Source: an uncultured SAR86 cluster bacterium (GTDB lineage Bacteria; Pseudomonadota; Gammaproteobacteria; Magnimaribacterales; D2472). Taken from it: a DNA stretch of 37,964 bases. The DNA is taken from positions 1 to 37,964 of the forward strand of contig CACJKN010000011.1 in the NCBI GenBank assembly GCA_902594005.1, read 5' to 3'. The translations under genes and the position numbers were made by a program. This document shows positions 17,093 to 25,852 of this stretch, one piece after another. The notes below the pieces were generated by a model, which was given only the letters and a program-made list of their open reading frames with translations, was not told the origin of the DNA and made no database searches. Positions within the stretch are counted from its first letter, which is position 1. Every line of letters begins with the position of its first letter.

Positions 17093-17232
17093 ATAGTATC
17101 TAAAATTATGCAACTTAATTTACAATATACAAAACTCTTAGACTTACCTCATACCTTGTGGGCAAATATAAACAAATGTTACGGATTAAAAAAAATTTTT
17201 ATTTGATGTTTTAGATTAAAAGAATGAAGTTT

Positions 17233-18405
17233 TTAGCATACTCTCACTGATAGTACACACTCAATTTTTTTTAGAGATTCAATTAATTCTTTAGGTGGTT
17301 CGCTATCAAGATCTATTAAATTTATGGCGATATCATCCCTGCTCTTATTAACCATATCGCTAATATTTAATTTTTTATTTGCAATAAATTCTGCAATCTT
17401 TCCAATCATTCCTGGTTCGTTTTTATTAACAATAATTAACCTATGTTCGGTTGATCTGCTGAGTTTAATTCTTGGAAAATTAACAGAATTAATGATGTTG
17501 CCATTTTTTAGGAAGTCAACAACTTGCTCAGCGGCCATAACAGCACAATTCACTTCAGCTTCTGAAGTGCTTGCACCAATATGAGGTAATAAAATGACAT
17601 CACCAGAATCATTTGCTCTTTGTGATAACTCTATTGATGGAAAATCTGTAACAAAGGCACTCAATGTCTCATTTTGGAGGGCCTCAATAACATCATTATT
17701 ATTTACGATGCCGCCCCTTGAAAGATTAATGAGTTTTGATCCCCGCTTAAAATGCTTTAATAGGTCCTTAGAAATAAGGTCTTTAGTGCTGTCAACAAGA
17801 GGAACATGGATAGAAATAAAGTCTGAGCTCCCAACAAGCTCTTCGATTGAGTTCGCCTTTTGTACCTCTTTTGGTAAACGCCAAGCAGCATCTATTGAAA
17901 TATATGGATCATAACCTACAAGCTTCATTCCCAGTGCATCAGCAGATTGAGCTACCATTGATCCAATAGCCCCGAGACCCACAACACCAAGTGTTTTTCC
18001 ATAGAGCTCGCTTCCTTTAAAATTCTTTTTTTCATTCTCAATTTTTGAATTAAATTCACTGGCTTCTTCAATTGCCAGACTCTTAGTGAAAGAGTTTCCT
18101 TGAATTATCCCTCTGGAGGATAGAAGTAACCCACACAAAACTAATTCCTTTACAGCATTTGCATTAGCTCCGGGCGTATTAAATACAACAACTCCCCTTT
18201 TTGAGGCGATATCAATTGGAATATTATTAACTCCAGCTCCAGCTCTGCCTATGCAAAGCAACTGATCATTGAAGTTATTTTCATTCAAAACTTTACTTCT
18301 TAGCAAAAGAGCTTCAGGCTCTTCTTCATTTAATATGAAATTCTCTTTAACTAAATAATCAGTCCCTTCAGGAGCTATGTTATTGAATATATTATATTTA
18401 TACAT
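17233..18405 (-). CDS. serA: D-3-phosphoglycerate dehydrogenase
   Basis: SerA oxidises 3-phosphoglycerate with NAD+ in the first step of serine synthesis. The 390 residues belong to the short subfamily: substrate/NAD domains followed by one ACT domain. Visible are GRAGAGVNNIPID, the Rossmann loop GVVGLGAIG, LINLSRGGIV with the catalytic Arg, and LPHIGAST with the catalytic His. The ACT domain begins about residue 318 (HRLIIVNKNEPGMIG). The region with the catalytic Glu reads TDFPSIEL, as in this subfamily, rather than DVFxxEP. It is monocistronic and divergent from the ABC gene. Confidence 0.92.
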   Translation of the reverse strand: MYKYNIFNNIAPEGTDYLVKENFILNEEEPEALLLRSKVLNENNFNDQLLCIGRAGAGVNNIPIDIASKRGVVVFNTPGANANAVKELVLCGLLLSSRGIIQGNSFTKSLAIEEASEFNSKIENEKKNFKGSELYGKTLGVVGLGAIGSMVAQSADALGMKLVGYDPYISIDAAWRLPKEVQKANSIEELVGSSDFISIHVPLVDSTKDLISKDLLKHFKRGSKLINLSRGGIVNNNDVIEALQNETLSAFVTDFPSIELSQRANDSGDVILLPHIGASTSEAEVNCAVMAAEQVVDFLKNGNIINSVNFPRIKLSRSTEHRLIIVNKNEPGMIGKIAEFIANKKLNISDMVNKSRDDIAINLIDLDSEPPKELIESLKKIECVLSVRVC

Positions 18406-18414
18406 AAAAACTTT

Positions 18415-18443
18415 TTGTGGAAAGTAAGCTAGTTTAATATATA
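18415..18443 (+). promoter_or_regulatory. Candidate promoter of the ABC ATPase gene
   Basis: TTGTGG (18415-18420) and TATATA (18438-18443) are 17 bases apart in the short divergent gap between serA and the ABC gene. Match to the sigma-70 consensus is moderate. The same AT-rich tract must also hold the serA promoter. Confidence 0.3.
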
Positions 18444-18467
18444 GACTTATTAAGGCATATAAAAAAA

Positions 18468-19082
18468 ATGAATTTAATTATTAAATCACTAAATTTTTCT
18501 TATCAGAATGAAGAAGTTTTCAAAGATTTAAATCTTAATTTTAATTCTGGGATCTTAAATCTTGTCTCGGGTCCAAGCGGTTCTGGAAAAACTACATTGC
18601 TAAATTTGATAGCTGGGTTAGAAAAACCTTACTCTGGCTCAATAATGCTTGATGATGATATTCTGTCTAGTAATGATAAATTTATCGAGCCTGAAAATAG
18701 AAATATCGGTTTTATTTTTCAGGACTTTGCTTTATTTCCTCACTTAAATGTTAAACAAAATATTGAATTCTCAGGTAATCGGGATAAGGAATTATTTAAT
18801 AAATTAATTGATAAGCTTTCTATTGCAAACCATCTTTCTAAATACCCACATGAACTCTCGGGAGGACAGCAGCAAAGGGTTTCAATAGCAAGAGCCTTAT
18901 TCTCAGAACCAAAAATTCTTTTAATTGATGAGCCTATTTCAAATCAAGATAAAAACAATAAAATTGAAATAATAAGAATTATTTCTGAATTCATTAAAGA
19001 AAAAGAAATTGTATGTATTTTAGTTTCTCACGAAGAAATAAATAATTTTCCGGTTGAGACCAAATCTTTCAACTTTTCTTAG
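18468..19082 (+). CDS. Orphan ABC-transporter ATP-binding protein
   Basis: This is an ATPase subunit of an ABC transporter. Walker A GPSGSGKTT is near residues 35-43, the Q-loop is FIFQDFALFPHL, the signature is LSGGQQQRVSIARAL, Walker B is ILLIDEPIS, and the switch His is in VSHEE. At 204 residues it is a bare nucleotide-binding domain without the C-terminal regulatory extension of sugar or polyamine importers; size and motifs fit the ThiQ/CysA-like import group. No permease or binding protein is adjacent (serA is divergent, glpK convergent), so the substrate cannot be inferred. Its stop is one base from the glpK stop. Confidence 0.85.
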   Translation: MNLIIKSLNFSYQNEEVFKDLNLNFNSGILNLVSGPSGSGKTTLLNLIAGLEKPYSGSIMLDDDILSSNDKFIEPENRNIGFIFQDFALFPHLNVKQNIEFSGNRDKELFNKLIDKLSIANHLSKYPHELSGGQQQRVSIARALFSEPKILLIDEPISNQDKNNKIEIIRIISEFIKEKEIVCILVSHEEINNFPVETKSFNFS

Positions 19083-19083
19083 A

Positions 19084-20535
19084 TTAAAGATTTCGCCTTA
19101 AGTACCCCTTCCAAATTTGGTAATCATCATTTAATTGTGAAGATTTTTTTGACTTAACTTCATCATAAGTACCAATTTCTTGGATTTGATCTATATTTTT
19201 AATACCTGATCCTAACAAGGCTATTTTAAAAGCGCCCACTGCTGTTGATTCAATTTGGTTTGGTTTTTTTATGTTCGTCGATAAAGTATTGCTTAATAGC
19301 TGAAGAAACTTCCTATTTTTTACCATCCCGCCATCAACTTTTAGTGAAGAGACTGAAACACCATCAAGTTCAAGGGCATCGACAATTTCAAGGGTTTGGA
19401 AGCAAATAGCCTTAAATACCGCTGTAGTTAAGTCCTCTTTACTGCTATCTCTTTGGATTCCATGAATGCTACCTCTTATTTCAGAGTTCCAATGCGGCGC
19501 TCCAAGACCAGTAAATGCAGGAATGAAGTTCACACCCTTTGAATCAAATTCATCGTCAATCAGGTCTTCACTTTCAGAAGAATCATCAAAAAATCTCATT
19601 TCATCTCTTAACCATTGAATGGAAGTACCTGCCGAAAAGATACTCCCCTCAAGAGCATAAGAGACTTTGTTGCCAAGCATGCACCCAACTGTTGACAGCA
19701 ATTTTGCTTCAGATTTATAGATCTTTTCTTTTGTGTTGACCATTAAAAAACAGCCAGTTCCATAGGTACTTTTCATTTCGCCAAATTCAAAGCAATTTTG
19801 CCCAAAAAGCGCAGATTGTTGATCGCCTATCACTCCAGTTATTGGAAACCTTTGATTTGATACATCGATTGAACCAAAATTATCATCACATGAACATATT
19901 TCAGGAAGAATGCTTTTTGGGATATTAAATATCTCAAGAAGAGAATTATCCCACTCTAGAGTCTCAAGATTCATTAACATTGTCCTAGAAGCATTAGTTG
20001 CATCTGTTTTATGATTTTTTTCTTCTGTGAGATTCCAAACTAGATAAGTTTCTATTGTTCCAAAGCAAAGCTCACCATTTTCTGCCATTTTCCTGGCATT
20101 CTCCACATTATCAAGAATCCACTTAATTTTTGTAGCTGAAAAATATGGGTCTAATAGAAGACCTGTTTTTTTTCTGATTTCACTTTCTAAATTTTTCTTC
20201 TTTTTTAACTCATTGCATAAATCTGAAGTTCTTCTGTCCTGCCATATGATTGCTGGATATATTGGCTTACCTGACAACCTGTCCCAAACAACCACTGTTT
20301 CTCTTTGATTTGTAATTCCACATGCAGCAATATCAACCTCAGAGGTTTCTAATGCTTTTTTTATTGTTTCTTTAACAGTGCCTAATATTTCATCAGGATT
20401 TGCTTCAACCCAGCCATCTTTTGGATATTGAAGCTGGTATTCTTTCTGGCTTTCTGAAATTATATTTTGATTTTCATCAAAAACTATTGAGCGTGAGCTT
20501 GTTGTTCCCTGATCTATTGATAGTATGTATTTCAT
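19084..20535 (-). CDS. glpK: Glycerol kinase
   Basis: GlpK phosphorylates glycerol to sn-glycerol 3-phosphate. The FGGY-family marks are present: SIDQGTTSSR at the N-terminus, ITNQRETVVVWD, AIIWQDRR (substrate loop), GVIGDQQSALFGQ and TYGTGCFLM. The start is placed at the ATG at 20535, which puts SIDQGTTSSR near residue 6 as in the family. An upstream in-frame GTG at 20559 would add eight residues, and that codon lies inside a DnaA box. The product is 483 residues, slightly under the usual ~500. No glpF, glpD or glpR is nearby. Confidence 0.95.
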   Translation of the reverse strand: MKYILSIDQGTTSSRSIVFDENQNIISESQKEYQLQYPKDGWVEANPDEILGTVKETIKKALETSEVDIAACGITNQRETVVVWDRLSGKPIYPAIIWQDRRTSDLCNELKKKKNLESEIRKKTGLLLDPYFSATKIKWILDNVENARKMAENGELCFGTIETYLVWNLTEEKNHKTDATNASRTMLMNLETLEWDNSLLEIFNIPKSILPEICSCDDNFGSIDVSNQRFPITGVIGDQQSALFGQNCFEFGEMKSTYGTGCFLMVNTKEKIYKSEAKLLSTVGCMLGNKVSYALEGSIFSAGTSIQWLRDEMRFFDDSSESEDLIDDEFDSKGVNFIPAFTGLGAPHWNSEIRGSIHGIQRDSSKEDLTTAVFKAICFQTLEIVDALELDGVSVSSLKVDGGMVKNRKFLQLLSNTLSTNIKKPNQIESTAVGAFKIALLGSGIKNIDQIQEIGTYDEVKSKKSSQLNDDYQIWKGYLRRNL

Positions 20536-20551
20536 TTTGATATTTTTACAT

Positions 20552-20560
20552 TTATCCACA
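20552..20560 (+). promoter_or_regulatory. Perfect DnaA box between glpK and nrdA
   Basis: TTATCCACA, 17 bases upstream of the glpK ATG on the opposite strand and 233 bases upstream of nrdA. DnaA control of nrdAB through such boxes is known in E. coli. Confidence 0.6.
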
Positions 20561-20602
20561 TCTTATCAACTACTTTTTTACATAACTTTTACACCATATA
20601 CA

Positions 20603-20614
20603 CACTATATAGTG
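20603..20614. promoter_or_regulatory. NrdR-box-like palindrome 1
   Basis: CACTATATAGTG is a perfect 12-base palindrome, two bases shorter in the centre than the NrdR consensus acaCwAtATaTwGtgt. Its centre is 30 bases, close to three helical turns, from the centre of the better box downstream. NrdR boxes come in such phased pairs. Confidence 0.55.
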
Positions 20615-20631
20615 AATAAAAGTAAAAAATT

Positions 20632-20645
20632 CACAATATATTGTG
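20632..20645. promoter_or_regulatory. NrdR box 2
   Basis: CACAATATATTGTG is a perfect 14-base palindrome that fits the NrdR consensus core CwAtATaTwG exactly and has flanking T residues. It lies about 150 bases before the nrdA ATG. NrdR represses ribonucleotide reductase genes when dATP is high. Confidence 0.75.
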
Positions 20646-20662
20646 TTTTTGGGGTTGATTTC

Positions 20663-20671
20663 TTATCCACA
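20663..20671 (+). promoter_or_regulatory. Perfect DnaA box upstream of nrdA
   Basis: TTATCCACA, 17 bases after NrdR box 2 and in the same orientation as the box at 20552. The layout suggests combined NrdR and DnaA control of nrdAB. Confidence 0.62.
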
Positions 20672-20792
20672 ATTTGATTATATGGACGAAGGCTAAGAAA
20701 AATCTAAAAAAGCGCATACAAAAACATAATAATTCTTGCCTCACCCGAATAAATATAAATAGGATTTGTAGGGGATTTTTTGGGAAAAAGAA

Positions 20793-23675
20793 ATGCAAAA
20801 GAATGAAATAACAGAAAAAGAAATAAAGGCAACGCCACCAAAAATACAAGAAGATATAAATCTTGCTGCACCAGGCAAGCTAAGAGTTATCAAAAGAAAT
20901 GGAAAAGTTGTCGCTTTTGAAAATGAAAAAATACAAGTAGCCGTAACTAAAGCTTTTCTTGCTAATGAGGGAGGTAATGCTGCTGCAAGTGAAAGAATTC
21001 ACGAAAAAGTTGAGGTAATAACAGCTGAGATTATGGATATCTTCACAAGAAGAATGCCTTCTGGTGGAACTCTTCACATAGAAGAGATACAAGACCAAGT
21101 CGAACTTCAACTAATGCGAAAGGAAGAGTATCAAGTTGCAAGAAGCTATATTTTATACAGAGAAGAAAGAGCAAAGAAAAGAGGAAAACCAGAGAAAAAG
21201 ACTATAGAACTCGACAGAGAAGTAAACATAAGCGTAACAAAGAAAAATGGCGAAACGGTACCACTTGATGTTGCAAGACTTTCATCAATCATTACCGATG
21301 CATGCGAAGGGCTAGATGATGTAGATCCAAAGGCAGTTCTAGAAGAATCAATTGGTAATCTTTACGATGGCGTATCTGTTGCAGATATGAGAGCCAGCCT
21401 AATTATGACTGCAAGAACAAAAGTAGAAAAAGAACCAAACTATTCCTTTGTGACGGCTAGGATTTTAATGGATCAAATAAGAAACGAAGCTCTTGAGTTT
21501 TTAGGTATTGCAGAAGATGCAACATACGGAGATATGCAAGAATATTATCCAAAAGCCCTTCTAAGCTATATCGATACGGGTATTGAGCTAGATATTCTTA
21601 ATCCAGAACTGAAAACATTTGATTTAGAGAAAATAGGTCGAGCAATAGATCACACAAGAGATAACCAATTTACATATCTTGGACTACAAACGCTCTATGA
21701 CAGATATTTTATCCATTCAGATGATACAAGATATGAGTTACCACAAGTTTTCTTTATGAGAGTTGCTATGGGTCTTGCAATGGAAGAAGAAAATAGAGAA
21801 GAAAGAGCAATAGAGTTTTACAACTTAATATCAAGCTTCGATTATATGAGCTCAACACCCACCCTTTTTAACTCAGGAACCGTGAGACCACAGCTTTCAT
21901 CATGTTATCTATCAACTGTACCAGATGATTTGAAAGGCATTTTCACTGCATATCAGGATATGGCTCTACTATCAAAATGGGCTGGTGGGCTTGGTTATGA
22001 TTGGACACCAGTAAGATCGCTTGGATCTTATATAAAAGGAACTAATGGAAAAAGCCAAGGTGTTGTTCCTTTTCTTAAAGTTGCAAATGATACAGCCGTC
22101 GCAGTTAATCAAGGTGGTAAAAGAAAAGGGGCAATGTGTTCTTACCTAGAAACATGGCATATGGATATCGAAGAATTCTTAGAACTAAGAAAAAACACTG
22201 GAGATGATAGACGAAGAACGCATGATATGAATACAGCTAACTGGGTACCAGATCTTTTTATGAAAAGAGTTCAAAATGATGAAGAGTGGTCACTTTTCTC
22301 TCCAGGTGAAACGCCAGATTTGCACGACTTAATCGGTAAAGAGTTTGAAGAAAGATATGCTGAATATGAGGAAATGGGTGAAAAAGGAAAACTAAGACAA
22401 TTCAAAAAAATAAAAGCAAAAGAGTTATGGAGAAAAATGCTTACAATGCTCTTTGAAACAGGTCATCCGTGGATAACTTTTAAGGATTCATGCAACCTAA
22501 GATCGCCCCAACAACACGAGGGAGTTGTTCACTCATCTAACCTCTGTACAGAAATAACACTCAATACAAAAGCGAGTGAAGAAATTGCGGTTTGTAATTT
22601 AGGGTCTGTTAATTTAAAGCAGCACATGAAAGATGGAAAGCTCGACGAAGAAAAAGTCAAACAAACGGTTACAACTGCTATCAGGATGCTCGATAACGTT
22701 ATCAACATTAATTATTATTCAGTGGAGACCTCAGAGAACTCAAATATGAAGCATAGACCAATAGGTCTTGGCCTGATGGGATTCCAAGACACTCTATATA
22801 TGCAAAATATTTCATATAACTCACAGGAAGCTGTTGATTTCGCTGATAGAAGTATGGAGCTTATAAGCTACTATGCAATAAACGCATCATCCGATCTGGC
22901 AAAAGAAAGAGGCACTTACAAGACATATGAAGGCTCGCTATGGAGTCAGGGCATCTTCCCAAAAGACTCAATAAAGATCCTAAAAGAAAACAGAGGCGAA
23001 GATTATATTAATGTTGATGAAACAGAAACTTTAGACTGGGAAAAACTTAGAAAGAAAATAAAAAAACAAGGGATGAGGAATTCTAACGTTATGGCTATTG
23101 CACCAACAGCAACAATTTCCAATATAACAGGTGTAACACAGTCGATCGAACCTACATATCAAAACCTATATGTTAAATCTAATCTCTCAGGAGAATTTAC
23201 AATAATTAATCCCCACCTTGTGGAAAAACTAAAAGAACTTGAACTTTGGGATGATGTGATGATTAATGACCTCAAGTATTATGAGGGAAGCCTTGCTCAA
23301 ATAGGAAGAATTCCTGATGAAGTAAAGGATTTATTCATGACAGCCTTCGAAGTTGAACCCCGTTATATAGTGGAATCAGCAAGCAGAAGGCAGAAGTGGA
23401 TTGATCAAGCCCAATCCTTAAATCTTTACATCGCAAATGCAAGTGGTAAAAAACTTGATGTTACATACAGGATGGCTTGGTTACTAGGGCTAAAGACTAC
23501 CTATTATTTGAGATCTTTAGCTGCTACAACAACAGAAAAATCAACAGTTAAACAAGGAGCGCTAAACGCTGTTAGTGCTTCAACAGAAACAACAAATTCG
23601 CAAGAATTAGGTGAACCGGCACCAGTACCGGATGCATGCTCTATAGACGATCCTGACTGTGAAGCTTGCCAATAA
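20793..23675 (+). CDS. nrdA: Class Ia ribonucleotide reductase, alpha subunit
   Basis: NrdA reduces ribonucleoside diphosphates to deoxy forms. The 960 residues exceed E. coli's 761 because there are two N-terminal ATP-cone domains (about 30-125, starting RVIKRNGKVV, and about 145-240). Active-site elements are visible: LSSCYLST (one half of the redox Cys pair), NLCTEITLN (thiyl-radical Cys, Asn and Glu), the radical-transfer Tyr pair in KTTYYLRSL, and a C-terminal CEAC for re-reduction. An NrdR-box pair and two DnaA boxes lie upstream. nrdB follows after 14 bases with a good SD (TAGGAG). Confidence 0.97.
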   Translation: MQKNEITEKEIKATPPKIQEDINLAAPGKLRVIKRNGKVVAFENEKIQVAVTKAFLANEGGNAAASERIHEKVEVITAEIMDIFTRRMPSGGTLHIEEIQDQVELQLMRKEEYQVARSYILYREERAKKRGKPEKKTIELDREVNISVTKKNGETVPLDVARLSSIITDACEGLDDVDPKAVLEESIGNLYDGVSVADMRASLIMTARTKVEKEPNYSFVTARILMDQIRNEALEFLGIAEDATYGDMQEYYPKALLSYIDTGIELDILNPELKTFDLEKIGRAIDHTRDNQFTYLGLQTLYDRYFIHSDDTRYELPQVFFMRVAMGLAMEEENREERAIEFYNLISSFDYMSSTPTLFNSGTVRPQLSSCYLSTVPDDLKGIFTAYQDMALLSKWAGGLGYDWTPVRSLGSYIKGTNGKSQGVVPFLKVANDTAVAVNQGGKRKGAMCSYLETWHMDIEEFLELRKNTGDDRRRTHDMNTANWVPDLFMKRVQNDEEWSLFSPGETPDLHDLIGKEFEERYAEYEEMGEKGKLRQFKKIKAKELWRKMLTMLFETGHPWITFKDSCNLRSPQQHEGVVHSSNLCTEITLNTKASEEIAVCNLGSVNLKQHMKDGKLDEEKVKQTVTTAIRMLDNVININYYSVETSENSNMKHRPIGLGLMGFQDTLYMQNISYNSQEAVDFADRSMELISYYAINASSDLAKERGTYKTYEGSLWSQGIFPKDSIKILKENRGEDYINVDETETLDWEKLRKKIKKQGMRNSNVMAIAPTATISNITGVTQSIEPTYQNLYVKSNLSGEFTIINPHLVEKLKELELWDDVMINDLKYYEGSLAQIGRIPDEVKDLFMTAFEVEPRYIVESASRRQKWIDQAQSLNLYIANASGKKLDVTYRMAWLLGLKTTYYLRSLAATTTEKSTVKQGALNAVSASTETTNSQELGEPAPVPDACSIDDPDCEACQ

Positions 23676-23689
23676 ATTAGGAGAATAAA

Positions 23690-24937
23690 ATGCTAAATTG
23701 GGATGAATTCAACGAAGTAGAAAATACAGAGAAAACAAAACAAGTTCCTCAGGAAGTTGTTAATAAGGCAGTAAAGCAAACCGCTCAAGAAACAGAAGAG
23801 CCAGTTTCAAGAGAAGCAGTAAGCTCAGTTCAGGCTGGAGATAGAGCCCAACTTGCCAAGGAAGCAATTGAGAATCTTGATGCGACTGAAGGTGAAGAAG
23901 AGCTTGAAGGTCAATCTGGTCGTGTTCAGGTTGATGATAAAGCAATGATTAATTGTAGGGCAGATCTTAATCAGCTTGTGCCATTTAAATATGATTGGGC
24001 CTGGCAAAAATATCTCGATGGAAGTGCAAACCATTGGATGCCTCAAGAAATCAATATGACAGCTGATATAGCTCTATGGAAATCAGAAGATGGCTTAACT
24101 GAGGACGAAAGAAAGATTGTAAAAAGGAACCTTGGGTTTTTCTCAACCGCCGATTCATTGGTTGCCAATAACCTAGTTTTAGCTATATATAGATTAATTA
24201 CAAACCCGGAATGCAGACAGTACATTTTAAGACAAAGTCTTGAAGAAGCTATTCACACCCATGCTTATCAATACTGTATTGAATCTCTTGCCATGGACGA
24301 AGGAGAAATATTCAATATGTATAGAGAAATACCAAGTGTTGCAAAGAAAGCATCTTGGGGCCTAAAATACACAAAAGAAATGTCTGATCCCTCTTTCCAA
24401 ACTGGAACAGAAGAGGCAGATAAAGCTCTCCTGAAGAATTTGATTGCATTCTATTGTGTTTTAGAAGGAATCTTCTTTTATTGCGGATTTACACAAATAT
24501 TATCTATGGGAAGAAGAAATAAGATGACAGGAACAGCAGAACAGTTCCAATACATATTAAGAGATGAATCAATGCATGTTAATTTTGGAATTGACATGAT
24601 AAATCAGATCAAGATAGAAAACCCACATCTTTGGGATGATGAAATGAGACATGAAGCAGCTCAAATGATACTAGAAGGTACAGAGCTAGAAGTCCAATAT
24701 GCGCGAGCAACTATGCCACGTGGAATACTTGGAATGAATGCAAACATGATGGAAGAATATTTACAATTTATTGCAAATAGACGTCTTGTTCAAATTGGAT
24801 TAGAGGAAGAGTTTGTTGGCGCAACAAATCCTTTTCCTTGGATGTCCGAAATTATGGATTTAAGAAAAGAAAAGAATTTCTTTGAGACCAGAGTAATCGA
24901 ATATCAAACTGGTGGTGCGCTTAATTTTGATGAATAA
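23690..24937 (+). CDS. nrdB: Class Ia ribonucleotide reductase, beta subunit
   Basis: NrdB makes the tyrosyl radical used by NrdA. Diiron ligands are visible in [11 protein letters not shown] (Glu, His, with the radical Tyr four residues after the His), EGIFFY and [10 protein letters not shown]; the first Asp ligand is in [10 protein letters not shown]. The 415 residues include an acidic, low-complexity N-terminal extension of about 85 residues, as in Pseudomonas NrdB, to which the body is very similar. The C-terminus [10 protein letters not shown] would dock on NrdA. It is convergent with the following dehydrogenase with only one base between the stops. Confidence 0.97.
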   Translation: MLNWDEFNEVENTEKTKQVPQEVVNKAVKQTAQETEEPVSREAVSSVQAGDRAQLAKEAIENLDATEGEEELEGQSGRVQVDDKAMINCRADLNQLVPFKYDWAWQKYLDGSANHWMPQEINMTADIALWKSEDGLTEDERKIVKRNLGFFSTADSLVANNLVLAIYRLITNPECRQYILRQSLEEAIHTHAYQYCIESLAMDEGEIFNMYREIPSVAKKASWGLKYTKEMSDPSFQTGTEEADKALLKNLIAFYCVLEGIFFYCGFTQILSMGRRNKMTGTAEQFQYILRDESMHVNFGIDMINQIKIENPHLWDDEMRHEAAQMILEGTELEVQYARATMPRGILGMNANMMEEYLQFIANRRLVQIGLEEEFVGATNPFPWMSEIMDLRKEKNFFETRVIEYQTGGALNFDE

Positions 24938-24938
24938 A

Positions 24939-25844
24939 CTAATCTTTTTGGTTTAATTTTTCAAAAATCTTTATCGATTGCTCTGGTCCACTTTGAAGAG
25001 CCTTAGCACCCTTCATATCGGATATTAAATTCCAGCTTGCTGCAATGTTTTCAGGAGTCATTTCTTCACCCATTCCAAGCGATACTCCATCTGTTTCATG
25101 AATAAATATTCGCGAGTAAACTCCGGCACCAGCTGAAACAATAGCTCCATTAGGAGCTTCATCACCTGAAAGGTAAATAACAGCTGGTGTTACATATTCT
25201 GGTTGAAGACTCTCCCCAACCTCCTCTGGCAGCAGTCCATCTGTCATCCTTGTATAAGCAACAGGAGTTATTGAATTTGTGTGAATATTATATTTTTGTC
25301 CTTCTATCTTAAGCGTATTCATTAAGCCAACCATAGCCATTTTTGCTGATCCATAGTTAGATTGACCAAAGTTTCCAAATACGCCACTTGAGGAACTGGT
25401 AAAAATTATTCTCCCATAATTTTGCTCTCTCATTATTGGAAAAACTGTATGTGTGCAATTTAAAGTGCCCTGAAAATGAACAGACATAACTAAATTGAAA
25501 TCTTCAATAGATATTTTATGGAAACTTTTATCTCTTAAGATTCCTGCATTATTTACTAAGACGTCTACTCTTCCCCATTTCTTCATGGTCTCGTCAACCA
25601 TTCCTTTTACTGCGTCTAGGTCAGTAACACTCGCTCCGTTTGATATAGCATCACCGCCCTCAGATTTGATCTGCTCTACCACCTCATTCGCAGAATCACT
25701 AGCGCCATTCCCATCAACAGAGCCACCAAGATCATTTACAACAACTTTAGCTCCTCTTCTAGCAAACTCTAAAGCATGTTCCCTTCCAAGACCGCCGCCT
25801 GCTCCAGTTACAATTACAACTTTTTCATCAAACCTAATAGACAT
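24939..25844 (-). CDS. Short-chain dehydrogenase, MFE-2/17beta-HSD4-like
   Basis: This is an NAD(P)-dependent SDR. The cofactor loop TGAGGGLG is at residues 13-20, NNAG near 98-101, and the catalytic triad is Ser151, Tyr164 and Lys168 (SNYGSAK). The insert VNDLGGSVDGNG after the second strand and the SSSSGVFGNFGQ loop are typical of the (3R)-hydroxyacyl-CoA dehydrogenase domain of multifunctional enzyme 2. At 301 residues it ends soon after that domain. It starts eight bases after the IDO-like gene and is probably cotranscribed with it. The natural substrate is not evident; a hydroxyacyl-CoA is the family-based guess. Confidence 0.88.
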   Translation of the reverse strand: MSIRFDEKVVIVTGAGGGLGREHALEFARRGAKVVVNDLGGSVDGNGASDSANEVVEQIKSEGGDAISNGASVTDLDAVKGMVDETMKKWGRVDVLVNNAGILRDKSFHKISIEDFNLVMSVHFQGTLNCTHTVFPIMREQNYGRIIFTSSSSGVFGNFGQSNYGSAKMAMVGLMNTLKIEGQKYNIHTNSITPVAYTRMTDGLLPEEVGESLQPEYVTPAVIYLSGDEAPNGAIVSAGAGVYSRIFIHETDGVSLGMGEEMTPENIAASWNLISDMKGAKALQSGPEQSIKIFEKLNQKD

Positions 25845-25852
25845 AATATTCC

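Larger units (their letters stand above)
16937..17232. other. Longest non-coding gap: AT-rich, DnaA-box cluster
   Basis: No credible coding frame is present. It holds a palindromic pair of perfect DnaA boxes, two more one-mismatch boxes, a TGATCA-type inverted repeat with two GATC sites, and very AT-rich stretches (for example 16985-17019 and 17053-17075). It lies after serA and before ung, both on the minus strand. Function is inferred: an ung promoter under DnaA control, a DnaA-titration or reactivation site, or an origin. Confidence 0.6.

Noticed and set aside
20536-20559. glpK starting at the GTG at 20559
   Set aside because: It would add eight residues before the family N-terminus and lies within a DnaA box; the ATG at 20535 fits better.
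22468-22476. CGTGGATAA inside nrdA as a further DnaA box
   Set aside because: It is a single one-mismatch match within codons for HPWITF and is not clustered; likely chance.
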